Part shown: positions 42,411 to 55,476 of the stretch, piece after piece
Layout of the letters: the number at the start of each line of letters is the position of its first letter
How positions within the stretch are numbered: the stretch's first letter is position 1
Assembly: GCA_963691705.1 (NCBI GenBank)
Contig: OY829542.1
Location: forward strand, 39,046,579 to 39,110,578
Length of the DNA: 64,000 nt
Reading direction: 5' to 3'
Source: Viola odorata
Taxonomy: Eukaryota; Streptophyta; Magnoliopsida; Malpighiales; Violaceae
Position numbers and translations under genes: made by a program
The notes under the pieces: generated by a model
The model's database searches: none
Seen by the model: only the letters and a program-made list of their open reading frames with translations
What the model was told of the DNA's origin: nothing

Positions 42411-44280
42411 ATGGCTTCCGATTCAGATACTCCCCTATCCCAGTCCTATAGTCTCCCTTTCGCCACTCGTAGAGCACTTTTCCCCTTTGCCACTTGCGAT
42501 GTTTCTACTATGGTACAAGAATCTCCCCTGGGAATGTCAAGTCCTTCCTTTCGGCAAACATTGGGAACACCCACTTCGCAAATGTCCAATTCATCCTCCC
42601 AAATCGTAGGACCTAGTTATTCTACCCCCCTCCTAAAGAGGCCTCTTACGGATAATACAGGCAATCCTCTTGTAAGCTCGATCTCAGCTCTTCGTGCTCA
42701 GTTAGATCATCTGACTGAGCTAGCCGCAGGATTCATGCCTCATGTTTCTGGACCTAGCGTACCCTCTCAGATAGTGTTTACTCCATCTATTATCACTAAT
42801 CGACCCTTATCACCTCGGTAATCCAGGGGCATTCCATTAAGTTTACCCGCGACATCAGACCCTCCCGGTTTCATATAACTATTGTGTAGACACGCCGAAC
42901 CTACTGAGCAGCACATGAGAGAAATCCCTATTTTTGAAGGAGAACGCTAGCACGGCAAACATAGAGAACCTTGGAATGACAGGCGAGACGAGATGTTCAG
43001 GGATTTATCTCCTAGGCGTAGCGAAAGATCAAGCAGTAGGAGGCATCGAACCCGAACACCTAGGAGCCGCAGTCGGTCCCCTAGGCGGCACCGTGAATAC
43101 GATTTTCGAGATCAAGGCACCTTAGGGAAGTTTCTCCTCCCCGTCGACCTCATGGGATTCCTGATGATAACGCTAGTCATCCATTCAGCTGTCATATAAG
43201 ACATCACAGAGTTAACCGGCACGTAAAACTTCCTACAGAATCGTATGATGGCATGAAGGACCCTATCTCTCACCTCAACAAAGTGAAAGATTTCGTACAA
43301 TTCCAAACTCATAGCGACGCAGCGTTATGTCAGATCTTTGTCATGACGTTGTCAGGTGTAGTGCGTCTCTGGTTTGAGGGACTTCCAGCAGGATCTATCG
43401 ACAGTTGGAAGCCAAGTTCAGGAGCCGATTTAGCGCGGCAGTCCCCATTAGGAAATCCGTGGCAGCATTGTTCGATATCCATCAAAAACCGCAAGAGTCC
43501 CTGAAGGATTTCCTAGGTCGCTTTGACCTCGAGATGTCGTTAACACCAGGTGTTACCATTGATTTTGCGGTGAAAGCCTTAAAGTATAACTGCTAGTACG
43601 GGAAGCTGCGAGATACGCTAATGGTGGATCCCCCGTTGACTTTAGACGCGCTAAGGCTGAAGGCTCACAATTATGCGAGGATGGAGGAGGAGGAAAATAG
43701 AGAGAAAATTCAGAGCATGCCCCAAGACGCACACCCCACCCCTAACTCCCAGGCTAATACAACCCCAGACAGTCGCTCAAATGATGACTATGGCCAGCGA
43801 AAAGATCATATCCCTAGAACCTCGAACCGGCAAAGGGGAGGGCCGACAATTCACCTACTAGAAGACACACAGTTCCACAAAGTCAAGGGGCACTCCACGG
43901 ATGTGTGCAGAGAGTTGAAGTTGGCAATAGAACGTTTAGTCGAGGAGGGCTATCTGGGAGAATTCGCCACGAAAACAAGAGAAGAAGCCCGAAACAACCC
44001 AACTGGAAAAATGACGGGCGACAGGCCAACCCCCCCGCACCCCAGGAAACATTAATAACCCTGGGGGAAGAGTGAGAGAGACATTGACGGTCCGCGATGA
44101 TGACGTTCCCATGATCAATATTATTGCGGGTGGGACGTTGTACCTCGACGAACTTGTACCGTCAGCGCCCTGTCTGGGAGAGAAACGCAAGTGGGAGACC
44201 TTGCTGGTAAAATGTGAGGCGATAAGTGCTTTAGACCGTATGATATTATCCTTCTCGGAAGAATACAAGAAAGGTGTCAT
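42411..44280 (+). pseudogene. gag of element C
   Basis: It starts MASDSDTPLSQ at 42411. A TAA follows LSPR (near 42819), the same codon position as the TAG in A. Later blocks: Arg/Ser tract (RTRTPRSRSRSPRRHREY), gag core (ISHLNKVKDFVQFQTHSDAA, LWFEGLPAGSID) with small deletions near 43405, a stop near 43594, a large deletion joining GPTIHLLEDTQ to FHKVKGHSTDVC (first Cys of the zinc knuckle lost), and a C-terminal part (ALDRMILSFSEEYKKGVIFP). No long frame survives. Confidence 0.8.
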
Positions 44281-45535
44281 TTTTCCGCACAATGACGCGT
44301 TAGTAGTCACACCCGTCATTGGCAATCATGGGATTAGGACAACCCTCATTGATAATGGGAGTGTAGTAAACCTATTTCCGCTAGAAGCGTATAACCTTAT
44401 GAAGCGTCCCGACAGTGACCTAACGCCTTGTAAAAAACCAATAATCGGGGTAGATAGCATCCCGATCCCAGTGACAGGAGTCACATCCCTACCGGTATAT
44501 TTCAGGGAAGATGTGTCCAAACGGTCAGAAGAGTTATTATTCCTGGTGGTAGACCTAACCCTGCCCTATAACGCCATACTTGGGCGGTCGTTCCTCAATC
44601 GCTTTGGGGCAGTGATGTCTCAAAAGCACTTAAAGATGAAATACCCCTCTTAGGATGGGGTAGTTTCGATCAAAGGTGACCAGAAACTGGCACCGAATGC
44701 TACCTACTTATGACTCAGAGGAGTTGCGACCGTTACGTATGTGTAGCTGACGATCCGTTCGAGGAAAAAGAGGAAAAACGCACCCAACCGGTGGACAACA
44801 TGGTGCCGGTCCCCGTTAGCGGGGTGAAGGAAGCGAACTTCCTAGTTAGTGAAAAGCTAAGTCCGGAGGAAAACGTGCAGCTAGCCCAATTGTTGAACAA
44901 GTGTAAAGGAGAATTTGCATGGAAGTCAACGGATATGCCAGGAATCTGGAGGAAAGTGGCGGAGCACAGACACCTAATGTTAAGCCCGTATAGTAAAAGC
45001 GGCGAGCGTTCTCTTCAGAAAAAGCGTTAGCTATTGAGAAAGAAACATCGAAACTCATAAGTGCAGGGTTCATCCGAGAGGTTCAATACCTAACGTGGTT
45101 GGCTAACCCGGTCCTAGTTCCCAAACCTAGTGGAGAATGGCGTATGTGTATTGATTTTACCAATTTGAATGATGCCTGTCCCAAAGATTGCTAACCCCTT
45201 CCTCGAATTGATCAACTGGTTGACCAGACCGCGGGGTACGCTTATCTGAGTTCATTAGACGCTAATTCAGGGTAACACCAAATCCCCATAGCCGTTGAAG
45301 ATGAAGAAAAAACCGCTTCCATCACTCCCAAGGCCACCTACTGTTATACAGCGATGCCGTTTGGTTTGAAAAATGCCGGAGCCACCTTTCTGCGCATGGC
45401 AAATAAAGTCTTCGAGAACCAAATTGGGAAAAACATGGAAGCCTACGTGGACGATATATTGATAAAAAGTCGGAGCTTCAAGGACCATTTAGCTGACTTA
45501 GAAGAAGTCTTTAATGTGATGAAAGAATACTAGAT
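44281..45535 (+). pseudogene. Protease and reverse transcriptase of element C
   Basis: The protease motif is LIDNGSVVNLFPLEAYN near 44345. Downstream are TLPYNAILGRSFLNRFGAVM, a TAG near 44651 (Trp in D), a base loss near 44690, and the RT with LANPVLVPKPSGEWRMCIDF, LDANSG, MPFGLKNAGATF and YVDD at 45444-45455. Stops occur at CPKDC-stop (near 45190), NSG-stop (near 45272) and KEY-stop (near 45530). Confidence 0.83.
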
Positions 45536-46750
45536 GAAGTTGAACCCCCGCAAATGCATGTTTCCATTCCAAACAGGCAAGTTCCTGGGGTATGTGGTCA
45601 GTCAGAAAGGCATTCAACCTAACCCTTCGAAAATAAATGCAATCCAAGACATGGTATCACCGCGAACCATCAAAGAAGTGCAGAAAATCACAGGCGCATT
45701 ATCGCCCTAGGACGGTTTATTTCTAAGCAAGGAGAAAGATGTCTACCATTCTTCAAGGTTATCCGCAAGAAAGCGTCATTCGGGTGGACAGAAGAATGTG
45801 AGAAGGCATTTGCTGGCATAAAGGCCTACCTCTCGTCTGATCTGGTGCTAACGAGACCTGAGCCAGGTGATACCTTATACTTGTATTTGGGCATCGCTGA
45901 CGAGGTGGTTAGTGTTGTCCTTGTACGAAGCAATAACCATATCCATCGCCTAGTATTCTTTGTCAGCCATGTGTTGAAAGACGCTGAGTTACGGTACGCC
46001 CGTATTGAGAAAATAGCATTTGCGCTAATACAGGCAGCGAGGAAAATGGATAGGTACTTTCAAGCTCACTCTGTCATTGTACTCACGAGTCAACCTTTGA
46101 GAAGGATATTCAGGAAACCCGAGTCATCGGGGAGAATGCTAATTTGGGCCCTCCAGCTCGAACAGTATGGGTTACAGTACAAATCCTGACCGTCCGTGAA
46201 AGCCCAAATATTAGCAGATTTCATAGCTGAATGTACGTTTACAGAAGACCCACTGACGGACCTACCCGAAAAGGAAAAAGAAGACTTAGATCTCCCATTT
46301 CGAGAATCCTACACCGATTTGTGGATAATCCACGTGGACGGGGCTAAAAATCAAGAGTCAGCAAGGGTAGGAATCTTTATGATTGGACCACATGACGTGT
46401 AGATACGATACGCCATCAGAATCCTGCAACCGTTATCTAACAACGCGGCAGAGTATGAGACTTTATTGGCCGGACTCAGAATAGGTAGGAGCTTCTCTAG
46501 CAAAGCCATACACGACACTAGAATGATGGGAGACCTGCGACTAAAGATCTGCAGAGATTCTAAGCTAATAATAGATCAAATCCTGGGACACTCTCAAGCT
46601 AGAGAACCAATCATGATCTGATACCTCGCTAAGGTGAGATCTGAATTATTAGAGATAAAGAGAAGCAGCATGCAGGTCAGCTTCGAGCACATCCCTAGAG
46701 AAGATAACGCCGAGGTAGACAATCTTGCTAAGCTCGCGGCAAATTCGGAA
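45536..46750 (+). pseudogene. RNase H and archaeal-type RNase H of element C
   Basis: This covers the RT connection (MKLNPRKCMFPFQTGKFLGY), RNase H (ARIEKIAFALIQAARKMDRY), then the archaeal type (LWIIHVDGAKNQ, LSNNAAEYETLLAGLR, KICRDSKLI). Stops lie near 46188, 46400 and 46619, and there is a frame change near 45697. Confidence 0.82.
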
Positions 46751-47928
46751 GTGCTCATACCTAAGGGAGTATACTACCGAGAAATACCCGTGCCCTCCTT
46801 CATGGAGGAACAATCATCATTCTGTGTTGAAGAAGTCGCGAACGACTAGTGAATCCCTGTAATAAAATATTTAAAACATGACGAGCTGCCAGCAGATAAC
46901 ACCGAAAAGAAAAACGTTTTGAGGCAAGCGGCACGATGCACGTACTACAATGGGGAACTAATCAGGAGATGTTTCTTTCATCCAGCCGCAAAGTGTATAA
47001 CAGAACAGGAAGGCCTCCACACTTTGCGAGAAATTCACGAAGGAATATGCGGCATGCATGTAGCTGGTGACACTATGGCAGCGCAAGTCTTTCGGTCAGG
47101 ATTCTACTAGCCCACCATTCGCAGAGACTGTCATAACTTTGTACGAACCTGCCATAAATGTCAGGAATTCGCTAAAATTCCCCGAAAACCTGTCGTGGAA
47201 ATTTCTGAGATAGTCGCTCCTTGTCCGTTTGCTAAGTGGGGTATTGACATTTTAGGTCCTTTCCCAAAAGCCAGATCTCAACTCAAATTTGTAGTCGTGG
47301 CGGTAGACTATTTCACGAAATGGGCAGAAGCAGAAGCGGTAGCCAACATCACCATAGAAAAAAATTAGCGTTTCTTCAAATATCAAATCATAATGCGATT
47401 CGGGGTACCTCGCATATTGGTCAGCGACAATGGAACACAGTTCACGAGCCAATTTTTTAGAGATCAGTACGCGGAATTTCTGATTGAACAAAGGTTCTCT
47501 TCCGTAGCACATCCGCAGACCAATGGGCAGGCGGAAGTGACCAATCATAGCATCCTTAGTGGCATCAAAAGAAATGTAGAAGTCTCTAAAAAGAAATGGG
47601 CAGACGAACTGCCGTACGTGATAACCTCGATGTGCTACCTGAGAGACAAGAAGAGACTCTTTTCAAAACCCTGCATTATAAGCGAAAGATGGTGCAATAC
47701 CATAACAGACAAGTCAGAGAGCGACTGCTCAAAATAGGAGATTTAGTACTCAAGGACAAGCGAGCGGCAGGACAACGCATGGGAAAACTCACTCCAAACT
47801 GGGATGGCCCATATCGCGTCACCCGCGTTATCGGAAAGAGAGCATATCATTTGGAAACACTCGATGGTACTCCCTTACAAAACTCTTGGAATATAGCCTG
47901 CTTAAAATTATATCATACTAGAAACTGA
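46751..47928 (+). pseudogene. Integrase of element C
   Basis: The HHCC part is HEGICGMH and CHNFVRTCHKCQEF; the core has VVAVDYFTKWAEAEA, VSDNGTQFTSQFFRDQ and NGQAEVTNHS. A deletion of roughly 190 bp joins DELPYV to the DNLDVLPE segment near 47618. The C-terminus ends LKLYHTRN at 47928. Stops occur near 46848, 47108 and 47366. Confidence 0.83.
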
Positions 47929-48023
47929 TTTGTCTTCTGATTGAGTAATATCAGCATGCTTTAACAAATGAATCAAGGATATTTCTCGTACACTCTATGA
48001 TTGATAACATACAAATAACGAAG

Positions 48024-48535
48024 AATGTCAGGAGTGAAAATCCTATCCTTGTGAGGCCGATCCTGATCAGACGGCTCATTAAGACGAGGCACGCCCTGGC
48101 AAACTCAAAGTTTAGTGTTGGGAGTGAAAATCCAATCCTTGTGTCAACCGTGCTAATACAGATGGCCCATTAAGACGAGACACGCCACAACACCCCCGGC
48201 AGTGAAAATCCTATCCTTGTGGCAACCGTGCTAATATAGACGACCCATTAAGACCAGGCACGCCCCGGCATCCTTGGGAGTGAAAATCCTATCCTTGTGG
48301 CAACCGTGCTAATATATACGACCCACTAGGATGAGGCACGCCCCAAGGAGATAGTAACTCCGCCCTGGAAGTCAAAATCCTATCCTTGTGACGACTGTGC
48401 TAATACAGACAACTCTTTAAGATGAGGCATGCTCTAGGGGCGCGAGGTTTCAACGCTTGGAAGTGAAAAGCCTATCCTTGTGAGGTCGGTCCTGATCAGA
48501 CGGCTCACTAAGACGAGGCACGCTCCAAGCTGACC
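48024..48535. repeat. Six-monomer array with terminal variant monomers, element C
   Basis: Monomers have the core AGTGAAAATCCTATCCTTGT, GCAACCGTGCTAATA, GACGACCCATTAAGACGAGG and CACGCC. The first (48027) and last (48460) monomers carry CCTGATCAGACGGCTCA instead of the CGTGCTAATA segment. The layout and the number of monomers match 9772-10255 in A, reverse strand. Confidence 0.88.
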
Positions 48536-49460
48536 GTTGACAAGTGAAACAATAAGGGATATCCCAGCCAGTAACCGGATGACAAATACCCGGTGAAGTG
48601 GAGCTGGAAAGATATCTCTATGGCCAAAGTAATGCCCCGGCAGGGCCGGATTCAGCAAGACTGAATAAGAAAGCAATACCAGCAATACCCCCGCATACGC
48701 GGGTGAATGCCTGTAGAGGCAATTAATGTATATTATTACATGTTAATTTTACTAACATGGCAACATTTGAGAATGTGCAGGAAAATTGATGAAATATCGA
48801 AATAGTGAAGAGACAAACGCCCTCAGTGATATGAATAATTGTATATCATTTTTCACCCACGGTGTTGAGAGAAGTACTGTTTATATCTGCAATATCTCCT
48901 TCCTGATATGGAAGCTTATATTCTGCAATGCTACACTGCTTTAGGTGGTGTTAGCCTGCACACAATATAGCAAAGATGGCATCAGTCTATTCTCTAAAAA
49001 TGTCACCGAAAAGATGAGGATAAAGCAACGTCATCTATATGAGCCTTAGAAATTATTTTCTGAGTCTCGACAGAAAGAAAGCGCAACAGAAATGTTGCAA
49101 AAAATTCTATCATGGAAGTAAAATTGTTGTCGCCCCCAAAGAAAATGCTGCGTTAGCGTATTCATGTATTTCTCGAGGAAGGAATACCTCACCAGCCCGT
49201 ATGTGACGTATTGTTATGAAGTTACACTGAAACGCTGCAGTCGATTTACCGCAGGAGGTACGATGATCATAACAGTCCGATTCTTATAAATTACCTCGTG
49301 ACAGAAATATAATAGAAATTAGCCTTACAAATAAAATTTCAAGCAAAAGAAGTGACAACCATTCAAGAGAAGTCAGAAATAGTCAGATATTACAAACGCC
49401 TTCAAATAAGAGACAAAATATGCCAACGCTAGAAAAGTCAAAAAGCTAAAAACACAAAGC
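48536..49460. other. Non-coding 3' region of element C
   Basis: It begins with a single degraded relative of the 76-78-bp repeat of A (CCGGTGAAG near 48590). The rest is AT-rich without ORF, RNA or further repeats that I can support. Confidence 0.5.
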
Positions 49461-51698
49461 TTATAAGGGAGTTGTTGCGTCATTCCTTTCTTGATCAGTT
49501 GCCCTCTGCTGATAGAAGTCGTCATCAGTTACGTGCAGGGGTTTTCCATCATAGTAGTCAGCAAGAATGTTGATCCGAAGGGCTTCTGCCCCATAGTGCT
49601 TCATAAAACCATCTGACATGATCATTGCTCCTTCCTTCATATACCAACGACATTTTTCAGTAGAAAGACTGAGCTCAACGGACAACTCAGCATTTTTACG
49701 CCTCTCCAATTCCAGCCTAGCCTCTTCCTCAGAAAGTCGGGTGTTCAGAACAACACCCTTCTGTTTCTCTTCTTCCAAGGTAAGCCTAGCAGTTTCTGTC
49801 TCTTGTTTAGCATTTTCTGCCTCCTTCTTGGCGTCAGCCGCAGCACCTAGAAGTTCCTCATGCTCACACGTCAATCTATCCAGCTCCTTCTAGACCTCTG
49901 CCGCTACCAACACGTCCTCCTCATCCAAATAATGAAGGTGGCAAAAAGAGAAGAACAACCAAGAACGAACAAGATTTATGCGCTCTTGACGACTCTTAGC
50001 CAAAAACACATCTCTTTGCCCTCGGCGTGACAGCATCCACGCTGCCAAAAGGGATGAAGACGCGAGAGAAGCGTCGCTACCATCAGACTCTACCAACTGG
50101 AAACCTTCCTCCCTAAAACTACTCAATTTAACCTGATGAGTAACAGGCCTAGAAGGGGTGTATGAACTCACACCAGCTATCAGCTCAGAAGCAGCGGTCC
50201 CCCTTTCAGTTAGAGGGGGAGAGATAGGAACAAAGGATAGGGTAGGGGGAGAAGGAGGGTGGCTAACAGAACCCCCCACATCAGGACCAAAATACCCACC
50301 CGCGGTAAACGTCCCAAAGCCTAGCACATCCGAGTTGAAACCCATACCAGCAGAAGAAGAATGAAGCGTAGAAGACTCACCATAGGATGGAAAGTCACCA
50401 CCAAGGTTAGCACCTTGAGACGACTCAAGCAATACACTACTCCCTACGGAAGCGTTGAGAGGGGGATTGGCGCCAGATGAGGACGGGCTGCTCTGAAAAT
50501 CATGGCAAGCCTTCTTCTGACGCTCAATGAGAGAGCTCAAAATAGACATGTTTTCGTCAGGAGGAGAATGAGCGGAAGCAGTACCAATTCCCTAAAAAAG
50601 AAATGAAGCACAGTAAGAGGATAGCAAAGGAATAGAAGAAAATGATAGTAGGAGTAACGGCTAACGGTACCTGAACGGAGGAAGAAACCAGGGGAACTCC
50701 CAAAGGAATAGTGTCGGTAGCGGTGACTCCCGAGGAGATAGTACCCTGAGGAAGAACGAGATGCCTACCGCTTGTTTTCCTACTTCTCTTCTTTCTCACG
50801 ACATGTACTCGCGAAGATGATGCCTGAGTAGTGTCAATAGTAGCAGCAGCGGCAGCTTCCTCTCTCTTCTTCAGCTCTCTTTTCCTTTTCCTCCTAATGT
50901 ACTCAGGCTCCTAACCAGGTGGAGGCACTGCATAGTCACGAAAAAATGTCTGTGTTAGTACTTCCCAGAAGTATAAAGATAGAGGGACAAACACTCACCC
51001 ATTTTGCATTCTTCAACATTCGCCCCGTTAGCCACTTTACGAGTGCCGACACTAAAGTCCAGTTGGAGAAGTATCTGTAGCCAATTGTCCTCTGGAGCAG
51101 AAAGCGGTTTCCTTCTACCCCAAGCCCCATTTTTGACTTTATGATTAAACCCGGTCCTCCACAAGGGTTCGGGTAGGTCAATGATAAAAAATCTCGCTTT
51201 CTAGCCAGCAATGGAAGACTCGATGTTCATGAGTTTCCAAGTAAAGGGATTTAATGAATCATCTTCATAATGGGGCTCTATCGATATCACCCCTCTACGA
51301 TAATATAGCTGAAAAATATTTTGGAGTAATGCTAAGGAAGGGGATTCGATTTCCTTAAATCGGCATAATGCCAGGAAAGCATAAACAACACATATTGCAT
51401 TAGGGCTCAGTTGGGCCGGATTCAAGTCACAATCAATCAACAACTGTTTCACTAAGGGGTCAAGAGGAAGCCGAAACCCGTAACTAAATAATGTGGTGTA
51501 TAACATCCTACTATTATCAGGCATTTCTCTATTAAGGAGAAGCGACTCATAAACAACTCGAACTGAGTAGCCATTTTGAAACTGAGCATTAAACATAGCC
51601 AACTCATGATGAACCATGGGCAAAGCATATAGAGAAGTGGGCGTATTCTCAATCTTTTCTTCCCCAACAGACTTCTTAGAGCGACGAGTTCTCACCAT
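49461..51698 (-). pseudogene. Antisense gene aG4 of element C (three exons)
   Basis: It starts MVRTRRSKKSVGEE at 51698. Exon 1 (50999-51698) is open except for a TAG replacing the Trp before K..FFI near 51201. It has GFRLPLDPLVKQLL and LNPAQLSPNAICVVYAF. Intron 1 is 50928-50998, with TACTAAC on the minus strand at 50954-50960. Exon 2 has an in-frame TAG at 50911-50913, the same place as in B, then basic REEAAAA and VVRKKRSRKTS stretches. Intron 2 is 50592-50670. Exon 3 (49461-50591) has a Ser-rich linker, a CHLHYLDEEDVLVAAE block, a TAG near 49890, a coiled coil (LEEEKQKGVVLNTRLSEEEA) and a HYGAEALRINILADYYD C-terminus. Confidence 0.75.
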
Positions 51699-51860
51699 AA
51701 TTCACAAAAAGAGGAAGTAAGAAGAAAGAAATGTGTGTACCTTTGATAAAGAAACACCAGGAAATTTGGAATAAAGAAGAAGGAGCAGCGTGAATCATTT
51801 TTAGAAGGAAACAATGTGTGGGAAAAGTGATAAAAAAGTAAAGAGGAGGCGGCGAGAATA

Positions 51861-52058
51861 TTATATATAACCCTAGAGGGGTCAAAAGACACAACCAGTG
51901 AACAAACGACACATGGCATAAGAGGCGACACAAACGACACATGGAAAGAGGCGACACGCGCGAAGAAGCGTAACTTTTTAAAGCGGCGAGACACTTTAGT
52001 CCTTGTTGCTCCCTAGGAGACGCTTGCCTCAAACGCTTCACCAAAAGAAAGACACGTG
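51861..52058 (-). promoter_or_regulatory. TATA-like box and CACGTG upstream of aG4 in element C
   Basis: TTATATATAA at 51861-51870 and GACACGTGTC at 52051-52060 lie about 165 and 355 bp upstream of the start codon. Both have counterparts in B (1232-1242 and 17661-17670). Confidence 0.55.
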
Positions 52059-52322
52059 TCCCTCCTCATCATGACTCTTTCAAATCGCATTTATTAGGGG
52101 ATTTGTAGCATTTAATGCTCTAAAAAGAAGCACCAGCTCTGACACGCAACCTCAGGAAACGTTGAGTTAACGAAGAGGCACCAGTGAGGTGAGATCAGCG
52201 TTAGCACACCAAGACCCAAGGGTCAAGAAAAGAAGCAATAACAATCTACAACGTTTGCGTTATTACAAGACAACTTTATGATGATTTACTGAAAAATAAA
52301 GGAAATAAATGAAAAATAGAAG

Positions 52323-54507
52323 CTAGGGATCCTTCGCAGCAGCAGAATCATCCGACAGAGGAGATCGTTGAGCACCATCGCCCATATCTTTTTTCCCTAA
52401 CGAAGACAGGATATCTTTATCATCATCAACCTTATTCATTATGGCAGACACATAGTCAGCAATCCTAGCCGGATCAAAGGAACCACTTTCGTAATAAGCT
52501 GCAAATCCAGAAGTAAAATCCTCCAGGACCTTCTTCACCGTTCCATCCTTAATGGGACTCGGGCGAACTCCTCGTCTCTAGCCGACATCTCTTCGCAAAA
52601 GAGAAGGTTCTTCTTTCTTTCTGTCGCCAATTCCGACTCCAGAACATCAACCTTCACTTTCCCTTTCGATCGTTCTCGGTTCAACTCCTTTTGTGAATCA
52701 TCATGAAGACGTGTTAACAGCTTCACCTGGTCTAACGCCCGGTCGAGCTGCACCTTTTGAGCGCATATTACGTAAGGCTTTAATGACACAATCCCGTAAT
52801 TCATTATCATAAGCTTCAATGACACAATCTAGATAATGTAAGGCATCCAAAGAATCATTCATGACGCGTCCGTAGCGAGCCCTCTGAGGAAGTTGTAGAA
52901 ATTTCTCTTTTTCTCTGGAAGAGCTCATCATTTTCTCTACTAAGGTTGGCATCAAGTCATCTCTCTAGAAAGGGTTTGATACCCCGGCAGCCCGAAGACC
53001 GTCAAATGCAAGGGCTATTAGATCCATGCGATAGCACGGAATTCCTTTAGGGCCCTCAAGAGAAAGATTGACCATTGGAGTCAGAGGAGAATCCTTATCA
53101 CTTACTTCAGAAATAGAGGTAAAGAACAACCGAGGAGGAACCTTGGGCGACAACTCAGAAATTGGATTTGCAAAAGAAGCTGTTACTGCCATATCTGGAA
53201 TGCAGTGAGAAATGGGAGAATCAGGGGCGTTAGCCGGCAGAGTAGAATCTGTCCCTAACAGAACTTCATTGGCGGGAGGAATAGCGACAGTTGGCACTTC
53301 AGCGACCTTTATTGTTTGAGAGGTACTCGCTGCAGAGACATTAGGCATCACGTTAGACACCATATTAGCAGCGTTAGAAGAAACACCGGTAGCTTGCCCA
53401 CTTACATCTACTCTGAGCTTCTTCCGCTGAGCTGAGGAGGCATGAATGAGGTCCGGCTTGATATCCATATCTTCGCTGTCGGTGTCGGTGTCGGTGTCCG
53501 TATCTGTACTGATGTCGATTGACCTAGTCGCAAGCCGACTCAGGTTTATTCCTCCACGATGATCCGGTAGCCAGTTATCGATAAAATGAGAAGCTCGGGC
53601 AGACATACGACACCCATCCTTGGCAACCGTCTTAAATCTTCCCCTCTTAGGAGGAATATTTTGACGACTAGGGCCCTCGCAAGGGGGAGAAGTTGGTAAC
53701 GTGTGGAGCCCCTCTAGACGATTGACCATCAACGTCTCCTGTCGATAGAGCATGTTAGCGCAACTAAAAGGTCAAGGAGAAAATAAGAAAAAGATGAACT
53801 CACCCATAACGCACTCGTCTAGAAGCCTGTACGAAGCAAACTCTCAGATACGGTATGACGTATCAATGTCTAACAGGAGGTTAGCCTGATTTAACTCGCC
53901 TCTGGTTAGCACCACCGAGTTTACCCAAACAGGACCAATAAGTTCTCGGTTAAAGCCCAAATGCCACAAATGGGATGGTAGCTCAAGAATGAAGAAGCCA
54001 CTCTTCCAGTCAGCCACAACCTCCTCAAAGCCCCGAAACCTTTGCCAGAACGACTGCACAAACGCATCATTCCACCTCGGGGTGATGTTGATTAAACAAT
54101 TGTGACAGGTCATGTTAAAGAATTTCTGAATTAAATTTACAGATGGAACAAAAATACTCTTCAATTCACAAGCACGAAGAAAGGCATAAATTCCGCACCA
54201 AGAAGAAGGGGTTATTTGTGTAGGATTGAGTTATACTCACGCAACAGTTTCCTACCGAAGTATGAAGTGGGACCTGAAAGTCGTAAAGAAACATTTTGAA
54301 ATAGACCATCCTATAATTTCCCCACAGAGGATCATGAAGACGCATGTCATCATCCGGGACAAAGGGAGTATAACCAGGGGGGAAAGTGATACCATTACCC
54401 TTTAACTCAGCATTTAGAATAGCCTCACACGAAAAAATACTAGGTGTTTGTTCGATTTCTGGATCTACAAACATCTGAAATACTCGAGTGGCTCTAGTCC
54501 TATGCAT
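52323..54507 (-). pseudogene. Antisense gene aG3 of element C (two exons)
   Basis: It starts MHRTRATRVFQMF at 54505-54507. Exon 1 (53804-54507) has the PF04195-like domain (YRMVYFKMFLYDFQVPLHTS, WNDAFVQSFWQRFRGFEEVV, WKSGFFILELPSHLW), with a small frame break near 54235. The intron is 53739-53803 (GGTGAG to ACAG, 65 nt). Exon 2 (52323-53738) has a basic linker, an Asp/Thr run encoded by a short GT-rich repeat near 53480-53510, GIPCYRMDLIALAFDGLRAA, the coiled coil (52535-52825) and a FTSGFAAYYESGSFDPARIA end. Breaks lie near 52965, 52830 and 52536. Confidence 0.72.
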
Positions 54508-54752
54508 AATAAACGGAAAATCTGAAGGGTGAAGAGAAGTACCTTGAAATGAGAGATTCGTGAGGAAGTCGGCGGAGTACGGCGGACGAACGAGGAATTC
54601 TTCATAGGAAAGTAAGAAGAAGAGAAGTGAGGAAATTTTAAACAAGAGCAAAAAGAGTCAGAAAGAAGAAGTGGTTCCTTCTTAAAGGACTATGTGCCAC
54701 CACATTAATTGAATTACCAGTCGTATAACGATGCGTGTAAAGAGAAGTTGGC

Positions 54753-54758
54753 CACGTG
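54753..54758 (-). promoter_or_regulatory. CACGTG upstream of aG3 in element C
   Basis: GAAGTTGGCCACGTGGAA is the same sequence context as in A and B, about 250 bp upstream of the aG3 start. 54508-54974 otherwise contains only intergenic sequence. Confidence 0.5.
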
Positions 54759-54974
54759 GAAACATGAGAAGAAGTTATTTGGCACGACTTTCCAAGCAGC
54801 GGTTAATTTTGACCAAGTCAAGTGTTCGAGGAACGGTTATTTTAGAATTGCTAACGCTTCTAAAGCTGAAGGAGCTAACTGGGCGGTATCATAGCGAAAG
54901 AAAGAAAAAATAGAAAACACCATTTTTTTCGTCAAAAGCCATAAGGCATCTAAAACATGCCTAACGCATAGGCA

Positions 54975-55397
54975 TTAATCCTCATCAGGCTAGGACATGT
55001 CGTAGTAATAAACTTCTTCCCCCGGAGACGGTGGCCCACCATTGTAAGGAGGGAAGAGCTCATCGATCCTTTGTCTATTACTCAACTTTAGCCAGTCTAA
55101 TTCCTCCTTAACGGTGGGGGCAGTTACTCCCGCATCAATGTTATCAGAAGAACCCTCCTCGAAGGGACGATCAGTAGGAAGAAGCAGCTGGTCACCCTCT
55201 TGAACAAGGGGAGCGCAGGGCTCGAAAAGCTCACGGGACACCTCAGAAGCCTTTCTCTTTTTGGACTTTTTGTGATTCTTGCGTCTGGGAGGTCGTCTTC
55301 TCAGGCGCGGCGAAGGGGGATCATCTGAGTCCGGTGAAATAGAAGGGGTCTGCGGAGGCTCTCGCTCAAGGGCATCCACTAAAGGAGAATCGGTCAT
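54975..55397 (-). pseudogene. Antisense gene aG2 of element C
   Basis: It starts MTDSPLVDALEREPPQ at 55397, with TPSISPDSDDPPSP and a basic RRKNHKKSKKRK patch that could act as a nuclear signal. The C-terminal YYYDMS is followed by a TAG (54990-54992) where A has Trp. The conserved Pro-Asp-Glu-Asp and the normal stop follow at 54975. Only the last five residues are lost, so the product may still be near full length. Confidence 0.65.
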
Positions 55398-55468
55398 TAA
55401 AACTGCAAATGATCTTAGTGAATAAATAACAAGAAGAAGATGAACATGAAAATGGAAGGAAAAACCCC

Positions 55469-55476
55469 ATTAAATA
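55469..55476 (-). promoter_or_regulatory. TATA-like box of aG2 in element C
   Basis: The minus strand reads TATTTAAT about 72 bp upstream of the aG2 start codon, equivalent to B. The sequence 55477-55744 is otherwise unremarkable. Confidence 0.45.
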